Part shown: piece by piece, positions 52,059 through 60,582 of the stretch
Layout of the letters: every line of letters begins with the position of its first letter
How positions within the stretch are numbered: position 1 is the first letter of the stretch
Assembly (NCBI RefSeq): GCF_004320525.1
Contig: NZ_SIHX01000011.1
Span: 1 to 64,000 of the forward strand
Source: Arthrobacter sp. S39
GTDB lineage: Bacteria; Actinomycetota; Actinomycetes; Actinomycetales; Micrococcaceae
DNA length: 64,000 bases
Direction of reading: 5' to 3'
Made by a program: the position numbers and the translations under genes
Notes under the pieces: generated by a model
Seen by the model: only the letters and a program-made list of their open reading frames with translations
Told to the model about the DNA's origin: nothing
Database searches by the model: none

Positions 52059-54127
52059 GCCATGTCCTTCTCAACAACGTTTGTCCGGGTGGGCGTCAGG
52101 TCCAGCAGCCGGTGGGTGGGCACTTCGGTGGCGACCCATTCCAGGCCTTCGACGGCCAGTTCGTCCGCCTTGACGCAACGGACCAGGCCGTCCTCGGAGC
52201 CGGAGGGCAGCAGCGGTACCGGGGCGGCGCAGGCTGAACCGGCGAACTGGCAGCGTGCCATAAACCGGCAGCCGGTGGGCCAGTCCTTGGGCTGCGGAAC
52301 CTGGCCGCTGATGGTGGCCAGCCGTTCCGGCATATCTGCCGCGTGATTGGCGTGCGGGTCCGCTGCCAGCAGCGCCAGTGTGTACGGGTGCCGCGGGTTG
52401 TCCAGGATGTTGGCGGTCTTTCCGTTCTCCACCACCTGGCCTGCGTACATCACAGCCACCTGGTCGCAGATGTCGGCCACAACACCGAGGTCGTGCGTCA
52501 CCATCACCACGGACATCCCGGTGTCCTTCACCAGGGAACGCAGCAGCGACAGGATTTCGGCCTGGACGGTGACGTCCAGCGCGGTGGTGGGCTCATCGGC
52601 CACCAGAAGGCGGGGGCGGCCGGAGAGCGCCAGGGCGATGGCCACGCGCTGGGCCATGCCGCCCGAGATCTGGTGCGGGTAGGTCTTGAGGATGCGCCCG
52701 GCGTCCACAATGCCCACCTTCTCGAGCAGGCTGCGGGCTTCCTTCCGGGCTTCGGCCTTGCCCACCTTCCGGAGCCGCCGGATGGCGGAGGTGAGCTGGT
52801 AGCCCACGGTGAACATGGGGTCCAGGGCGCGCATGGGTTCCTGCGAGATCAGGGCGATGTCGCGGCCGCGGATGGCTTCCATCTCGCGGTCGGTGGCGGC
52901 GGCCAGGTTCTTGCCGTTCCAGAGGATCTGCCCGCCGGTGGCCACTACCCCGGAAGGGAGGAGGCCCAGCAGCGACAGCGCCGTCATGGTCTTGCCGCAG
53001 CCGGACTCCCCCACGAGCCCCAGCACGGTTCCCTGTTCGACGTCGAAGGAGACGTCCGTGACCAGGCGGGGGCCGCCGTCGACCCCTACCGACAGTCCTC
53101 GGACGCTGAGTTGGCCTTTGGCGGGCGGGGCGTCCGTGCCGGCGGCAACCTGGGCGGCTCCGACGGCGGCAACGGCTTTGGCTCGCTGGCGGCGGGCGGC
53201 GGCGGAGGGAAGGTGGGACGCGGCAGCGTTGGGTGCCTTGCCCAGGGCGTTGCCGATGGCGTTGGCGGCCAGGACGGTCAGGGCAAGCACGGCCCCGGTG
53301 GGGACCATCAGCCAGGGGGCGTCGTAGACGTGCTGCGAGGCGCCCTGGATCATGCCGCCCCAGCTGGGCTGCGGGATGGGCGGGCCGAACCCGATGAAGG
53401 CCAGGCCGGCCTGGATGAGCATGCCCACGGCGAAGATGAGCGCGGACTGGACCACGATGGTGTTGGTCAGCCCGGGCAGGACGTGGCGCAGGCTGATCCC
53501 GAGGGTGCTGACGCCGTCGACCTTTGCCGCATCGACGTAGAGCTGGGACTGCAGCGACTTGGCCTGGCCCAGCATCACGCGGTAGATGCCGGCGGAGATG
53601 AGGATGCCGAGGATGGCCATGATGACCGGGATGTTGGTTCCCACGGCCCCGATGACAGCCAGGATGATCACGGTGCCGGGAACGGACATCATGATTTCGG
53701 TGACGCGGCTGATGACGGCTTCGACGCGGTCACCCAGCGCCGCGGAGGCCATGGCAAGGATGGTTCCAAGCCCGACGGCGACAATCACCGTGATGAACGA
53801 CGTGCCCAGGGTGCCGGCGGCCGAGGCGAAGATGCGGCTCAGGAGGTCCCGGCCCAGTTCGTCCGTGCCCAGCCAGTGGGCAGCGGTGGGACCGGACAGG
53901 ACGGCGGTGAAGTCCTGGTCCTCGGTCTTGAACGGCAGCCATAGCGGTGCGGTCAGCGACGCCACTACCAGCGCGGCCAGCCATAACACGCCGGCTACGC
54001 CGCCGGGAGAGGCGAAGAGGCGGTGGGCGGAGACCTTGGTGAAGGCAGCCTTCGGACCGGACTTGGGCAGGGCGGCCGCGGCGGCGGCGGTGCTGTCAGC
54101 CGGGGCGGGCGCAACGTTGGGAATCAT
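52055..54127 (-). CDS. Fused ABC permease (DppC-like) and ATPase (DppD-like)
   Basis: A 690-aa protein. Residues about 1-320 form a DppC-type permease (WLGTDELGRDLLSRI, EAVISRVTEIMMSVPG, FIGFGPPIPQPSWGGMIQ). After an Ala-rich linker, about 345-690 is a complete ABC domain (GESGCGKT, QISGGMAQRVAIALAL, LLVADEPTTALD, MVTHDLGVV) with the Cys-rich C-terminus (CRFMARCQFAGSAC). Such fusions are known in actinobacteria but less usual than separate subunits. It works with the separate permease, ATPase and binding protein of this operon. Confidence 0.88.
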   Translation of the reverse strand: MIPNVAPAPADSTAAAAAALPKSGPKAAFTKVSAHRLFASPGGVAGVLWLAALVVASLTAPLWLPFKTEDQDFTAVLSGPTAAHWLGTDELGRDLLSRIFASAAGTLGTSFITVIVAVGLGTILAMASAALGDRVEAVISRVTEIMMSVPGTVIILAVIGAVGTNIPVIMAILGILISAGIYRVMLGQAKSLQSQLYVDAAKVDGVSTLGISLRHVLPGLTNTIVVQSALIFAVGMLIQAGLAFIGFGPPIPQPSWGGMIQGASQHVYDAPWLMVPTGAVLALTVLAANAIGNALGKAPNAAASHLPSAAARRQRAKAVAAVGAAQVAAGTDAPPAKGQLSVRGLSVGVDGGPRLVTDVSFDVEQGTVLGLVGESGCGKTMTALSLLGLLPSGVVATGGQILWNGKNLAAATDREMEAIRGRDIALISQEPMRALDPMFTVGYQLTSAIRRLRKVGKAEARKEARSLLEKVGIVDAGRILKTYPHQISGGMAQRVAIALALSGRPRLLVADEPTTALDVTVQAEILSLLRSLVKDTGMSVVMVTHDLGVVADICDQVAVMYAGQVVENGKTANILDNPRHPYTLALLAADPHANHAADMPERLATISGQVPQPKDWPTGCRFMARCQFAGSACAAPVPLLPSGSEDGLVRCVKADELAVEGLEWVATEVPTHRLLDLTPTRTNVVEKDMA

Positions 54128-55065
54128 GAGGCACGCAACTTCGGGTCGAGGAACTTGGTGGCGAGTTCCAGCACCAGGTTCACGGCCACCACCACCACGG
54201 TGGCGATGACAACTACGCCCTGTACGGAGGGGGCATCGTGGGTGCTGACGGAGGTCTGGACGGCCTGGCCCAGGCCCGGCATGGCGAACAGCTGTTCCGC
54301 GATCACGGAGCCGCCGAAGAGGCCAATGAACTGCAGGGCGATGCCGGCCACGATGGGGAGGCTGGCGTAGCGCAGGGCGTGGACATAGAGGATCTTCCAG
54401 GTGGGGGTGGCAGTGGCGCGGAGCGTCCTGATGTGTTCCTGCTGCAGAGCCTCAAGCATCGAAGCCCTCGTCTGGCGGGCGATAAAGGCTGCACCGCCTA
54501 CGGCCAGGGTAATCACCGGCAGAGCCAGGGAAAGTGCCCAGTCCTGGGGTGAGGCTTCAAACGGAACGTAGCCGGTTGCCGGGAAGACCGAGGACTGGAC
54601 GGCAAGAAGGTAGACGAAGATGATGCCGATCCAGAAGGCCGGCAGGGCCACTGCCATACCGCAGATCCCGCCGACAATGCGGTCCACCATGCCTCCGCGC
54701 ACGGCTGCCGTCACGCCCAGGGCGACGCCGAGGACACCGCTGAGGAGCGTGGCACCGGCAGCCAGCGAAGCGGTCACGGGCAGCCGGTTCGCCAGGTCGT
54801 CTGAGACGGACCGGCCATCGATCAGTGAGGTCCCCAGGTTGCCCTGGACCGCGTCGCCGAGCCAGCGGACGAACTGGACCACGAGCGGATCGTTCCAGCC
54901 GAGGCGGGCGTTGACCTCGTCGATGGCTTCCTGGGAGGCGCCGGCACCCAGTGATACTGCGCCGGGGCTGCCGGGCATCGCGTGTACCAGCAGGAATGCC
55001 AGCACCGCGACCACCAGGACGGTGGCCAACGCCATCAGCAGGCGTTTGGTGATGAATAGTGCCAT
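54124..55065 (-). CDS. Peptide-type ABC permease (DppB-like)
   Basis: A 313-aa membrane protein; ATG 55065 has GGAGG 5 nt upstream. The N-terminal ITKRLLMALATVLVVAVLAFLLVHAMPGSPG, the long extracellular loop, the ARQTRASMLEALQQEHIRTLRA docking loop and the ending FIGLFGGSVIAEQLFAMPGLGQAVQ are typical DppB. Its stop overlaps the fusion gene (ATGA). Confidence 0.88.
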   Translation of the reverse strand: MALFITKRLLMALATVLVVAVLAFLLVHAMPGSPGAVSLGAGASQEAIDEVNARLGWNDPLVVQFVRWLGDAVQGNLGTSLIDGRSVSDDLANRLPVTASLAAGATLLSGVLGVALGVTAAVRGGMVDRIVGGICGMAVALPAFWIGIIFVYLLAVQSSVFPATGYVPFEASPQDWALSLALPVITLAVGGAAFIARQTRASMLEALQQEHIRTLRATATPTWKILYVHALRYASLPIVAGIALQFIGLFGGSVIAEQLFAMPGLGQAVQTSVSTHDAPSVQGVVVIATVVVVAVNLVLELATKFLDPKLRAS

Positions 55066-55137
55066 GGTGACCTCCATCGGTCAGAATCTGCGGGCGGCCG
55101 CCCCGCGAGGGGAAGCCGCCCGGCAGGTTCGGGGGTA

Positions 55138-56694
55138 TTAGCTGGCCGGTGCGTAGGAAGAGAGCAGCGGGTACGCGTTGGTGCCGGCGAACTCAACCTG
55201 CTTGATCTTCTTGGTGTTGTAGCCCTGGTTCGTCAGGGATTCGTAGAGCGGGATCATCCAGCCGGACTCCACCAAGCGGGTGTTGAGCTTGGTGAGGGCG
55301 GCCTTCTTGGCGGCGTCGTCCTTCGCGGCTGCGGCTTCACCCGTGGCGGCCGTCAGCTGGTCATCCGTAGCCTTCTGCACGTTGGTGAAACCGTTCAGGA
55401 CCACGCCGTACATCAGGCCCACCGGATTGTCCCAGCCGAGTGCGGCGTAGCCGAGGGGTGTTGTGGCGACTGCAGCAAAGGCTTCATCGGTGGAAGAGGC
55501 CATCTTAACGTTCATGGTGATACCGACGGCGGCGAGGTCCTTCTGGACGGCCTGCAGGTCCGTTTGTGTTTCAGCGCTGCCAACAATGGTGAACTCGAAG
55601 CCATTGGCGAAACCGGCCTCTGCCAGCAGACTCTTGGCCTTCGCCGGATCATAGGCGAACTTAGTGTTCAGCTCTTCGGTGAAGCCCGCCGAATCTTTGG
55701 GAAGTGCGTTCCAGGCCGGAATGTCGCCCTTGTGCAGTGCGTCCACGAGCGCCTTGCGGTTGATGGCGTACTGGAACGCCTGGCGGACCTTCTCGCTGGC
55801 GAAGGCCGGAGCGGTCTTGCCGATCTTGTCGAAGGAAACCATGGTGTGCAGGGTTCCACCGATCTGGGAGATGCCGAGGCCCTTGGATTTCGCGAAGTCC
55901 ACAGTGGGTGAGGTGAGCATGGCGACGTCGGCCTGGCCGGAGACGAGAGCGTTGGCCCGCGCCTGGGGATCCTGGATGACGCTGAAGATGACCTTGCTGA
56001 AGGCGTACTTGGACGCGTCAGCGTTCTTGTCGTTCTTCACCATCACGTACTTGTTGCCCTTCACCGTCGAAGCATCGATGGTGTAGGGGCCGGATCCGGC
56101 CGGGGTCGCGGCCAGGCTGGCCGTATCGGTGACGCCGGCCTTGCCCACGATCATGCCGGTGGTGGAGGCCAGGTTCTTCTCAAAGCCCGGCTGCGCCTTG
56201 GCGAACGTGAGGGAAACCTTGGTGGGGCTGACGACGTCCACAGACGTGATCTCCTGGGCGCCGCCCTTGGCCACAGCAGAGTACGCTGACAGGGCCGGGT
56301 CGGAGCGGCGGTCAAGGTTTGCCTTCACCAGCGCGGCGTCGAGTGTGGAACCGTCAGTGAAGGTCACGCCCTCCTTGAGGGTGAGCGTCAGGACCGTGTT
56401 GTCGGCGTTGTATTCGAAGGCGGTGGCCAGGCCGGGGACTGCGGAGCCGTCCGCCTTGAGGACCATCAGGCTGTCGTAGAGGCCTTCGAAGAACTGGCGC
56501 TGGGCGGCGGAGACACGCAGCGGATCGTAGCCGAACGACGCCGAGTCGCTGTCGATCGCGAGGGTCAGCGTACTGGTGTCGACCTTGGTGCCCGCCTGGG
56601 TGGAGCCGCCGCCACAGGCGGTGAGGGATCCCAGCAGGAGCGCTCCGGCCAGAACGGCGGAGCTCCCACGTGCGGTGGAGTTCAGGAGTTTCAT
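55138..56694 (-). CDS. ABC substrate-binding lipoprotein, peptide-type (SBP_bac_5)
   Basis: A 518-aa protein with a lipoprotein signal ending SLTAC-GGG. ATG 56694 is preceded by AAAGG. SBP_bac_5 features include FEGLYDSLMVLKADGSAVPGLATAFEYN, VTFTDGSTLDAALVKANLDR and VRQAFQYAINRKALVDALHKG. Family members bind peptides, but also nickel and plant-derived glycosides or oligosaccharides. Here the downstream rhamnosidase and the divergent beta-glucosidase suggest a rhamnoglucoside. It is the first gene of a seven-gene minus-strand run reaching 46986. Confidence 0.87.
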   Translation of the reverse strand: MKLLNSTARGSSAVLAGALLLGSLTACGGGSTQAGTKVDTSTLTLAIDSDSASFGYDPLRVSAAQRQFFEGLYDSLMVLKADGSAVPGLATAFEYNADNTVLTLTLKEGVTFTDGSTLDAALVKANLDRRSDPALSAYSAVAKGGAQEITSVDVVSPTKVSLTFAKAQPGFEKNLASTTGMIVGKAGVTDTASLAATPAGSGPYTIDASTVKGNKYVMVKNDKNADASKYAFSKVIFSVIQDPQARANALVSGQADVAMLTSPTVDFAKSKGLGISQIGGTLHTMVSFDKIGKTAPAFASEKVRQAFQYAINRKALVDALHKGDIPAWNALPKDSAGFTEELNTKFAYDPAKAKSLLAEAGFANGFEFTIVGSAETQTDLQAVQKDLAAVGITMNVKMASSTDEAFAAVATTPLGYAALGWDNPVGLMYGVVLNGFTNVQKATDDQLTAATGEAAAAKDDAAKKAALTKLNTRLVESGWMIPLYESLTNQGYNTKKIKQVEFAGTNAYPLLSSYAPAS

Positions 56695-56807
56695 GTAGTG
56701 CGCCTTTGCATTCTGATGTGACAACGGTGAGTGAACAGCTATGGGGGCCAGGCGAGTGGCCGGCTCTCTCAAGCATCGGCGGGAGCGCATCGGGGCAGAC
56801 ATGAGAA

Positions 56808-56822
56808 TTTCATTGGTTGAAA
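56808..56822. promoter_or_regulatory. IclR-type motif, site 4 (divergent importer/GH1 gap)
   Basis: TTTCATTGGTTGAAA fits the consensus best. It is roughly central in the 223-bp gap between the divergent binding-protein and beta-glucosidase starts, so it may control both. Confidence 0.65.
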
Positions 56823-56917
56823 CACTTATGTGGTTCGGGTCACTGCGGAGGACAGGATGGAAAGCACGGCATCGACGCCGGACGCCGCGCTGCCGGCGTT
56901 GCACCGAAAGGACCACT

Positions 56918-58171
56918 GTGACCGTCTCTTATCCATTTCCCCCGAATTTCCTGTGGGGCGTTGCTACGGCCGCGCACCAGGTCGAAGGAAACAACGCCAA
57001 CAGCGACGCCTGGCTTTTGGAGCACCTCCCCCAGACGATGTTTGCAGAGCCGTCGGGTGACGCCATCGACCACTACCACCGTTACCGCGAGGACATCGCG
57101 CTGCTGGCCTCGCTGGGCTTCAACAGCTTCCGGCTTTCCGTGGAGTGGGCCCGGATCGAACCGGAGGAAGGGCACTTTTCGGAGGCGGAACTCAACCACT
57201 ACCGCCGCGTCCTGGAAGCCTGCCACGAACACGGCCTCACCCCTGTGGTCACCTACCACCACTTCACGTCGCCGCGGTGGCTGCTGGCCGCCGGCGGCTG
57301 GGAAGACGCCCGGACACCGGAGCTCTTCGCCCGGTACTGCGGGAAGGTGACCGAGCACCTGGGCGACCTCATCGGCGTCGCCTGCACACTCAACGAGCCC
57401 AACCTGCCGTGGCTGCTGAAGTCCTTCGGCATCGGCGGCGAGGCTCCCGAGCACCGTGGTTCCGTGCCCGCGTGGGCAGCGGCCGCCAGCACACTCGGCG
57501 TCGGCGCACACAAGATGGCACCCTTCCAGTTTTCCTCGACAGAGGCCGGATTCGACGTGAAACTGGAAGCACACCGCGCAGGTACCGCCGCCATCAAGGC
57601 CTGGCAGCCGGACCTGATGGTCGGCTGGACCCTGGCAAACTCGGACATCCAGTCCGTGGACGGCGGACAGGACGCAGCGGACCAGGTCCGCCGCGACGTC
57701 AACGAACGGTTCCTTGAGGCCTCCCGCGGCGATGACTTCGTGGGCATCCAGACCTACGGCCGAACCGTCTACGGCCCGGACGGCCTGGCGCCGGCCCCCG
57801 AAGGCGCGGCAACGAACCAGATGGGTGAGGAAATCTACCCCCAGGCCCTCGAGGCAACCATCCGCGAGGCGGCCCGAATCGCAGCAATTCCGGTGATCGT
57901 CACGGAGAACGGCCTGGCAACGGAGGACGACACGCAGCGCGTGGACTACTACAAGGCCGCCGTAGATGGTGTCGCCGCGTGCCTGGCGGACGGCATCGAC
58001 GTCCGCGGATACATCGCCTGGACCGCCTTCGACAACTACGAATGGGTGTTCGGCTACCGCCCGAAGTTCGGCCTGATTGCCGTGGACCGGACCACGCAGC
58101 AACGGACCCCAAAGGAAAGCGCCTACTGGCTGGGAAACATGGCACGTACGGACCGGGTTTTGGCCTCCTGA
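56918..58171 (+). CDS. GH1 beta-glucosidase
   Basis: A 417-aa cytoplasmic protein from GTG 56918 (GAAAGGA upstream). Longer in-frame starts run through the operator and lack GH1 similarity. FPPNFLWGVATAAHQVEG is the N-terminal GH1 signature, acid/base E160 is in TLNEPN, nucleophile E330 is in VTENGLA, and FDNYEWVFGYRPKFGLIAVD is the aglycone/sugar site near the C-terminus. It is somewhat shorter than the usual 440-470 aa. It would remove the glucose left after rhamnosidase action on a rutinoside. The IclR gene follows in the same direction. Confidence 0.9.
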   Translation: MTVSYPFPPNFLWGVATAAHQVEGNNANSDAWLLEHLPQTMFAEPSGDAIDHYHRYREDIALLASLGFNSFRLSVEWARIEPEEGHFSEAELNHYRRVLEACHEHGLTPVVTYHHFTSPRWLLAAGGWEDARTPELFARYCGKVTEHLGDLIGVACTLNEPNLPWLLKSFGIGGEAPEHRGSVPAWAAAASTLGVGAHKMAPFQFSSTEAGFDVKLEAHRAGTAAIKAWQPDLMVGWTLANSDIQSVDGGQDAADQVRRDVNERFLEASRGDDFVGIQTYGRTVYGPDGLAPAPEGAATNQMGEEIYPQALEATIREAARIAAIPVIVTENGLATEDDTQRVDYYKAAVDGVAACLADGIDVRGYIAWTAFDNYEWVFGYRPKFGLIAVDRTTQQRTPKESAYWLGNMARTDRVLAS

Positions 58172-58185
58172 CGCCCCGTTAGGAG

Positions 58186-58200
58186 TTTCATTGGGCGGAA
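58186..58200. promoter_or_regulatory. IclR-type motif, site 5 (before the IclR gene)
   Basis: TTTCATTGGGCGGAA fits TTTCAWTGRNYGRAA. It lies 48 bp before the IclR start, consistent with autoregulation. Confidence 0.6.
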
Positions 58201-58247
58201 CACTAGTCTGGGTGTCACCGGCGACCAAGGAGGATCGGCAACCCGTC

Positions 58248-59090
58248 ATGGCACCCACCGAAAGCACTGCCGATGCGGAGACGCCGGCTCCCGCCCGCGG
58301 CAAGCGCCCCAAGCAGGGCGAACCGGTCATTGACCGGGCGCTGAGCCTGCTCGCGGTCTTCACGGACCGCCGTCGGGCCCTCACCCTGTCCGAAATGGCG
58401 CGGTACGCGGACATGCCCGCGCCCACCGCGCTCCGGCTGATCGCCCGGCTGGTGGCGTGGGGTGCGTTGGAAAGGCTCGACGACGGCAGGTACGTCGTGG
58501 GGGTCAGGCTCTGGGAAGTGGCGTCGCTCTCTCCGCGCGGGCACGGGGTCCGGGAAATCGCACTGCCTTACCTTGAGGACCTTTTTGAGGTGACGCGCCA
58601 CCACGTGCTGCTGGCCGTACGGGACAAGGACCAGGCGGTGCTGATCGAGCGGTTGTCCTCCAAGCAGGCCACCGAGGTTGCCTACCGGGTGGGCGGCCGG
58701 GCACCCCTGCGGTCCACCGCCGTCGGGCTGGTCCTCCTCGCCGGGGCGGACGTGGACTTCCAGGAACGCATCCTCCGCCAGCCGCCGGACATCGAACCCG
58801 GTGTTGCCCCCATGCCCGAGGGCCAGCTGCGGCGGACCCTGTCCGACGTGCACCGGACGGGCATTGCGATGATCCGGCGGACGGCGCCGTCGTTGACGGT
58901 GTCCGTCGCCGCGCCGATCTTCGATGCGCAGGGCGCGGTGGTGGCGGCGCTGTCCATCGTGGTTCCGGACGGCAGCACGCCGCCTAACGTGCTGGCGCCG
59001 GCGGTGCGGGCCACGGCCAGGGCGGTCTCGCGAAACCTGGGCTTCAAGACCGAACTGGCGGACGATGTCCGCACGCATTCGCAGGGCTGA
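58248..59090 (+). CDS. IclR-family transcriptional regulator
   Basis: A 280-aa protein. After a charged 25-residue tail comes the winged HTH (VIDRALSLLAVFTDRRRALTLSEMARYADMPAPTALRLIARLVAWGALERLDDGRYVVG). The IclR effector domain follows (VREIALPYLEDLFEVTRHHVLLAVRDKDQAVLIERL, GRAPLRSTAVGLVLLA, SVAAPIFDAQGAVVAALSIVVP). ATG 58248 has AAGGAGG rather far upstream (13 nt); GTG 58212 is an in-frame alternative. It is next to the GH1 gene and is the best candidate to bind the five TTTCATTG motifs. IclR proteins often sense aromatic acids, which fits a flavonoid system. Confidence 0.87.
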   Translation: MAPTESTADAETPAPARGKRPKQGEPVIDRALSLLAVFTDRRRALTLSEMARYADMPAPTALRLIARLVAWGALERLDDGRYVVGVRLWEVASLSPRGHGVREIALPYLEDLFEVTRHHVLLAVRDKDQAVLIERLSSKQATEVAYRVGGRAPLRSTAVGLVLLAGADVDFQERILRQPPDIEPGVAPMPEGQLRRTLSDVHRTGIAMIRRTAPSLTVSVAAPIFDAQGAVVAALSIVVPDGSTPPNVLAPAVRATARAVSRNLGFKTELADDVRTHSQG

Positions 59091-59106
59091 CCTTTCCGGC
59101 GGGCAG

Positions 59107-59859
59107 CTATTCGTCGAAGTGCGTGACGGCGCCGCTGGTCCCCGAGAGGGCGGCCACCACCTGCGAGGCCACATCGTGGAGCTTGATGTTGCGGGTATTG
59201 GAGGCGCGCAGGAGGACTTTGAACGCGGCGGGCTGGCTGCACTTGTTCCTGGCCATGATGGCGCCGGTTGCCAGGTCGATGACCGTCCTGGATTCCATTG
59301 CGGCCTTCAGCTCGTCGCGGGTGTCCTGCAGCCGTGCCATTCTCAGCACCAGCCGCAGGCCCTTGGACGCCTGTTCCGCGAAGGCCTCAACCCTGTCGAT
59401 CCGGTGCCCGTTGAAGGCATTAGGCAGCCGGCTGTACAGGTTCAGCACTGCCCGGTTGGGGCTTTCCAGGGCCAGCGGCACGGACAGTACCGACAGGAAA
59501 CCGTACCCGGCCACCGACCGGGTGTACTGCGGCCAGCGCTCCTCCAGGCCCAGGTCCGGGACATGCACCGTCCCGTTGCCCCCGCCGGCCGCTGTGCCCG
59601 GACCCTGGCCGCAGCTGTCCTCCGCCCGGACCATCCGGCGGGCGTACTGGTCACTGCCGGCCGCCGTGCTGGATTTCCTGCTCCGCACCAAGGAAATGCT
59701 GCAGGAGACTTCCCCGCCGCGGCTGCTGAGCCGGCCCGCCGCATAGGCGGCCAATTCTCCCAGTAGCTTCTCCACGCACGGGTTTCCCAGGACAAGGTCC
59801 TGGAGGTGCAGTGCAACATCGGTGAAAACTTCGTCGTTTGAGACCTTTGCGGCTACCAA
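59107..59859 (-). CDS. GAF-ANTAR response regulator (putative RNA-binding antiterminator)
   Basis: A 250-aa protein with a GAF-like domain (residues about 15-160, GFLSVLSVPLALESPNRAVLNLYSR) and a C-terminal ANTAR domain (ESRTVIDLATGAIMARNKCSQPAAFKVLLRASNTRNIKLHDVASQVV). ANTAR domains bind paired RNA hairpins and block termination. The TTG at 59859 is chosen because AGGGGGG lies 5 nt upstream; the frame extends to 59901. It converges on the IclR gene with a 16-bp gap. Its RNA target is not visible here. Confidence 0.82.
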   Translation of the reverse strand: MVAAKVSNDEVFTDVALHLQDLVLGNPCVEKLLGELAAYAAGRLSSRGGEVSCSISLVRSRKSSTAAGSDQYARRMVRAEDSCGQGPGTAAGGGNGTVHVPDLGLEERWPQYTRSVAGYGFLSVLSVPLALESPNRAVLNLYSRLPNAFNGHRIDRVEAFAEQASKGLRLVLRMARLQDTRDELKAAMESRTVIDLATGAIMARNKCSQPAAFKVLLRASNTRNIKLHDVASQVVAALSGTSGAVTHFDE

Positions 59860-60039
59860 TGTCCCCCCTGAAACACAATGCAAGCCAAGAACCGGCCCCA
59901 ACGCTGCTGGCCGGCTACCGCCCCCGCGGTCATTGAAGCTTACTCCCGGCGTGGATTGTGCGGAATAGCTGGGGGATTCGTCCTGGCGGACCCGACGGGC
60001 CCCCGACCTGCGTCGACATGCTCAAGGTAAGCTCCGGGG

Positions 60040-60582
60040 ATGCCTTTGCCTCCAGCCTTACTGGCCACCATGGCCGATTTCCGAGCCCGCGGATTCACTG
60101 TCTCGGAGCCGCAGGCGGAGGCGGAAAGCCTTGATTACGGGGCACACACCTTCCACATCAACGGTCTCGCCGCGGCCTTCCGCATTGCGAGGACAACGCC
60201 GAAAAAAGCAGGCCGGTTCGTCACGCTCTGGCAGCGGACCGCAGCCGACGGCGGCGGTCCCATCAGGCCCTTCGACAGCTCCGACGGGTTTGGCCTGTTT
60301 GTGGTCGGCGCCGGCAGCGAAGAGGGTTTCGGGTATTTCGCCTTTCCCCTTCAAACGCTGATCGCCCGCGGAGTTGTGTCGCGGGACTTCAGCGGCGGAA
60401 AGCGCGCCCTCCGCGTCTACCCGCCGGGGTCCAGCCCCGCCAACCGGACGGCCCAGGCCACCCAGCGCTGGCAGCTTGAGTTCTACTTCCCCGGGAATCC
60501 GCCCGGTGCCCCGGCCGTTAACCCTATGCACGGGAGATTTCCCCCGAGCCTTGGAGAAGGACGGAATGAGCACCAAGTTTGA
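60040..60582 (+). CDS. MepB-like family protein
   Basis: A 180-aa protein with the MepB-family pattern: GAHTFHINGLAAAFRIARTTPKKAGRFVTLWQR, IRPFDSSDGFGLFVVGAG, FAFPLQTLIARGVVS and GKRALRVYPPG. MepB is encoded beside the MepA efflux pump in Staphylococcus; its biochemical role is unknown. The 3' end overlaps the next gene by 17 bp. Confidence 0.7.
   Translation: MPLPPALLATMADFRARGFTVSEPQAEAESLDYGAHTFHINGLAAAFRIARTTPKKAGRFVTLWQRTAADGGGPIRPFDSSDGFGLFVVGAGSEEGFGYFAFPLQTLIARGVVSRDFSGGKRALRVYPPGSSPANRTAQATQRWQLEFYFPGNPPGAPAVNPMHGRFPPSLGEGRNEHQV

Noticed and set aside
52343..53944. 533-aa open frame on the plus strand
   Set aside because: It is exactly antisense to the permease-ATPase fusion, which has clear ABC motifs. 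The antisense protein is Gly/His/Asp-rich with no domain, as expected from high-GC codon bias.
51051..56694. Simple dipeptide importer
   Set aside because: Sequence families are peptide-type, but the operon contains a rhamnosidase and the divergent neighbour is a beta-glucosidase, so a glycoside substrate is more likely. Peptide transport is not excluded.
56840..58426. 528-aa open frame on the minus strand
   Set aside because: Antisense to the GH1 gene, whose catalytic motifs are intact.
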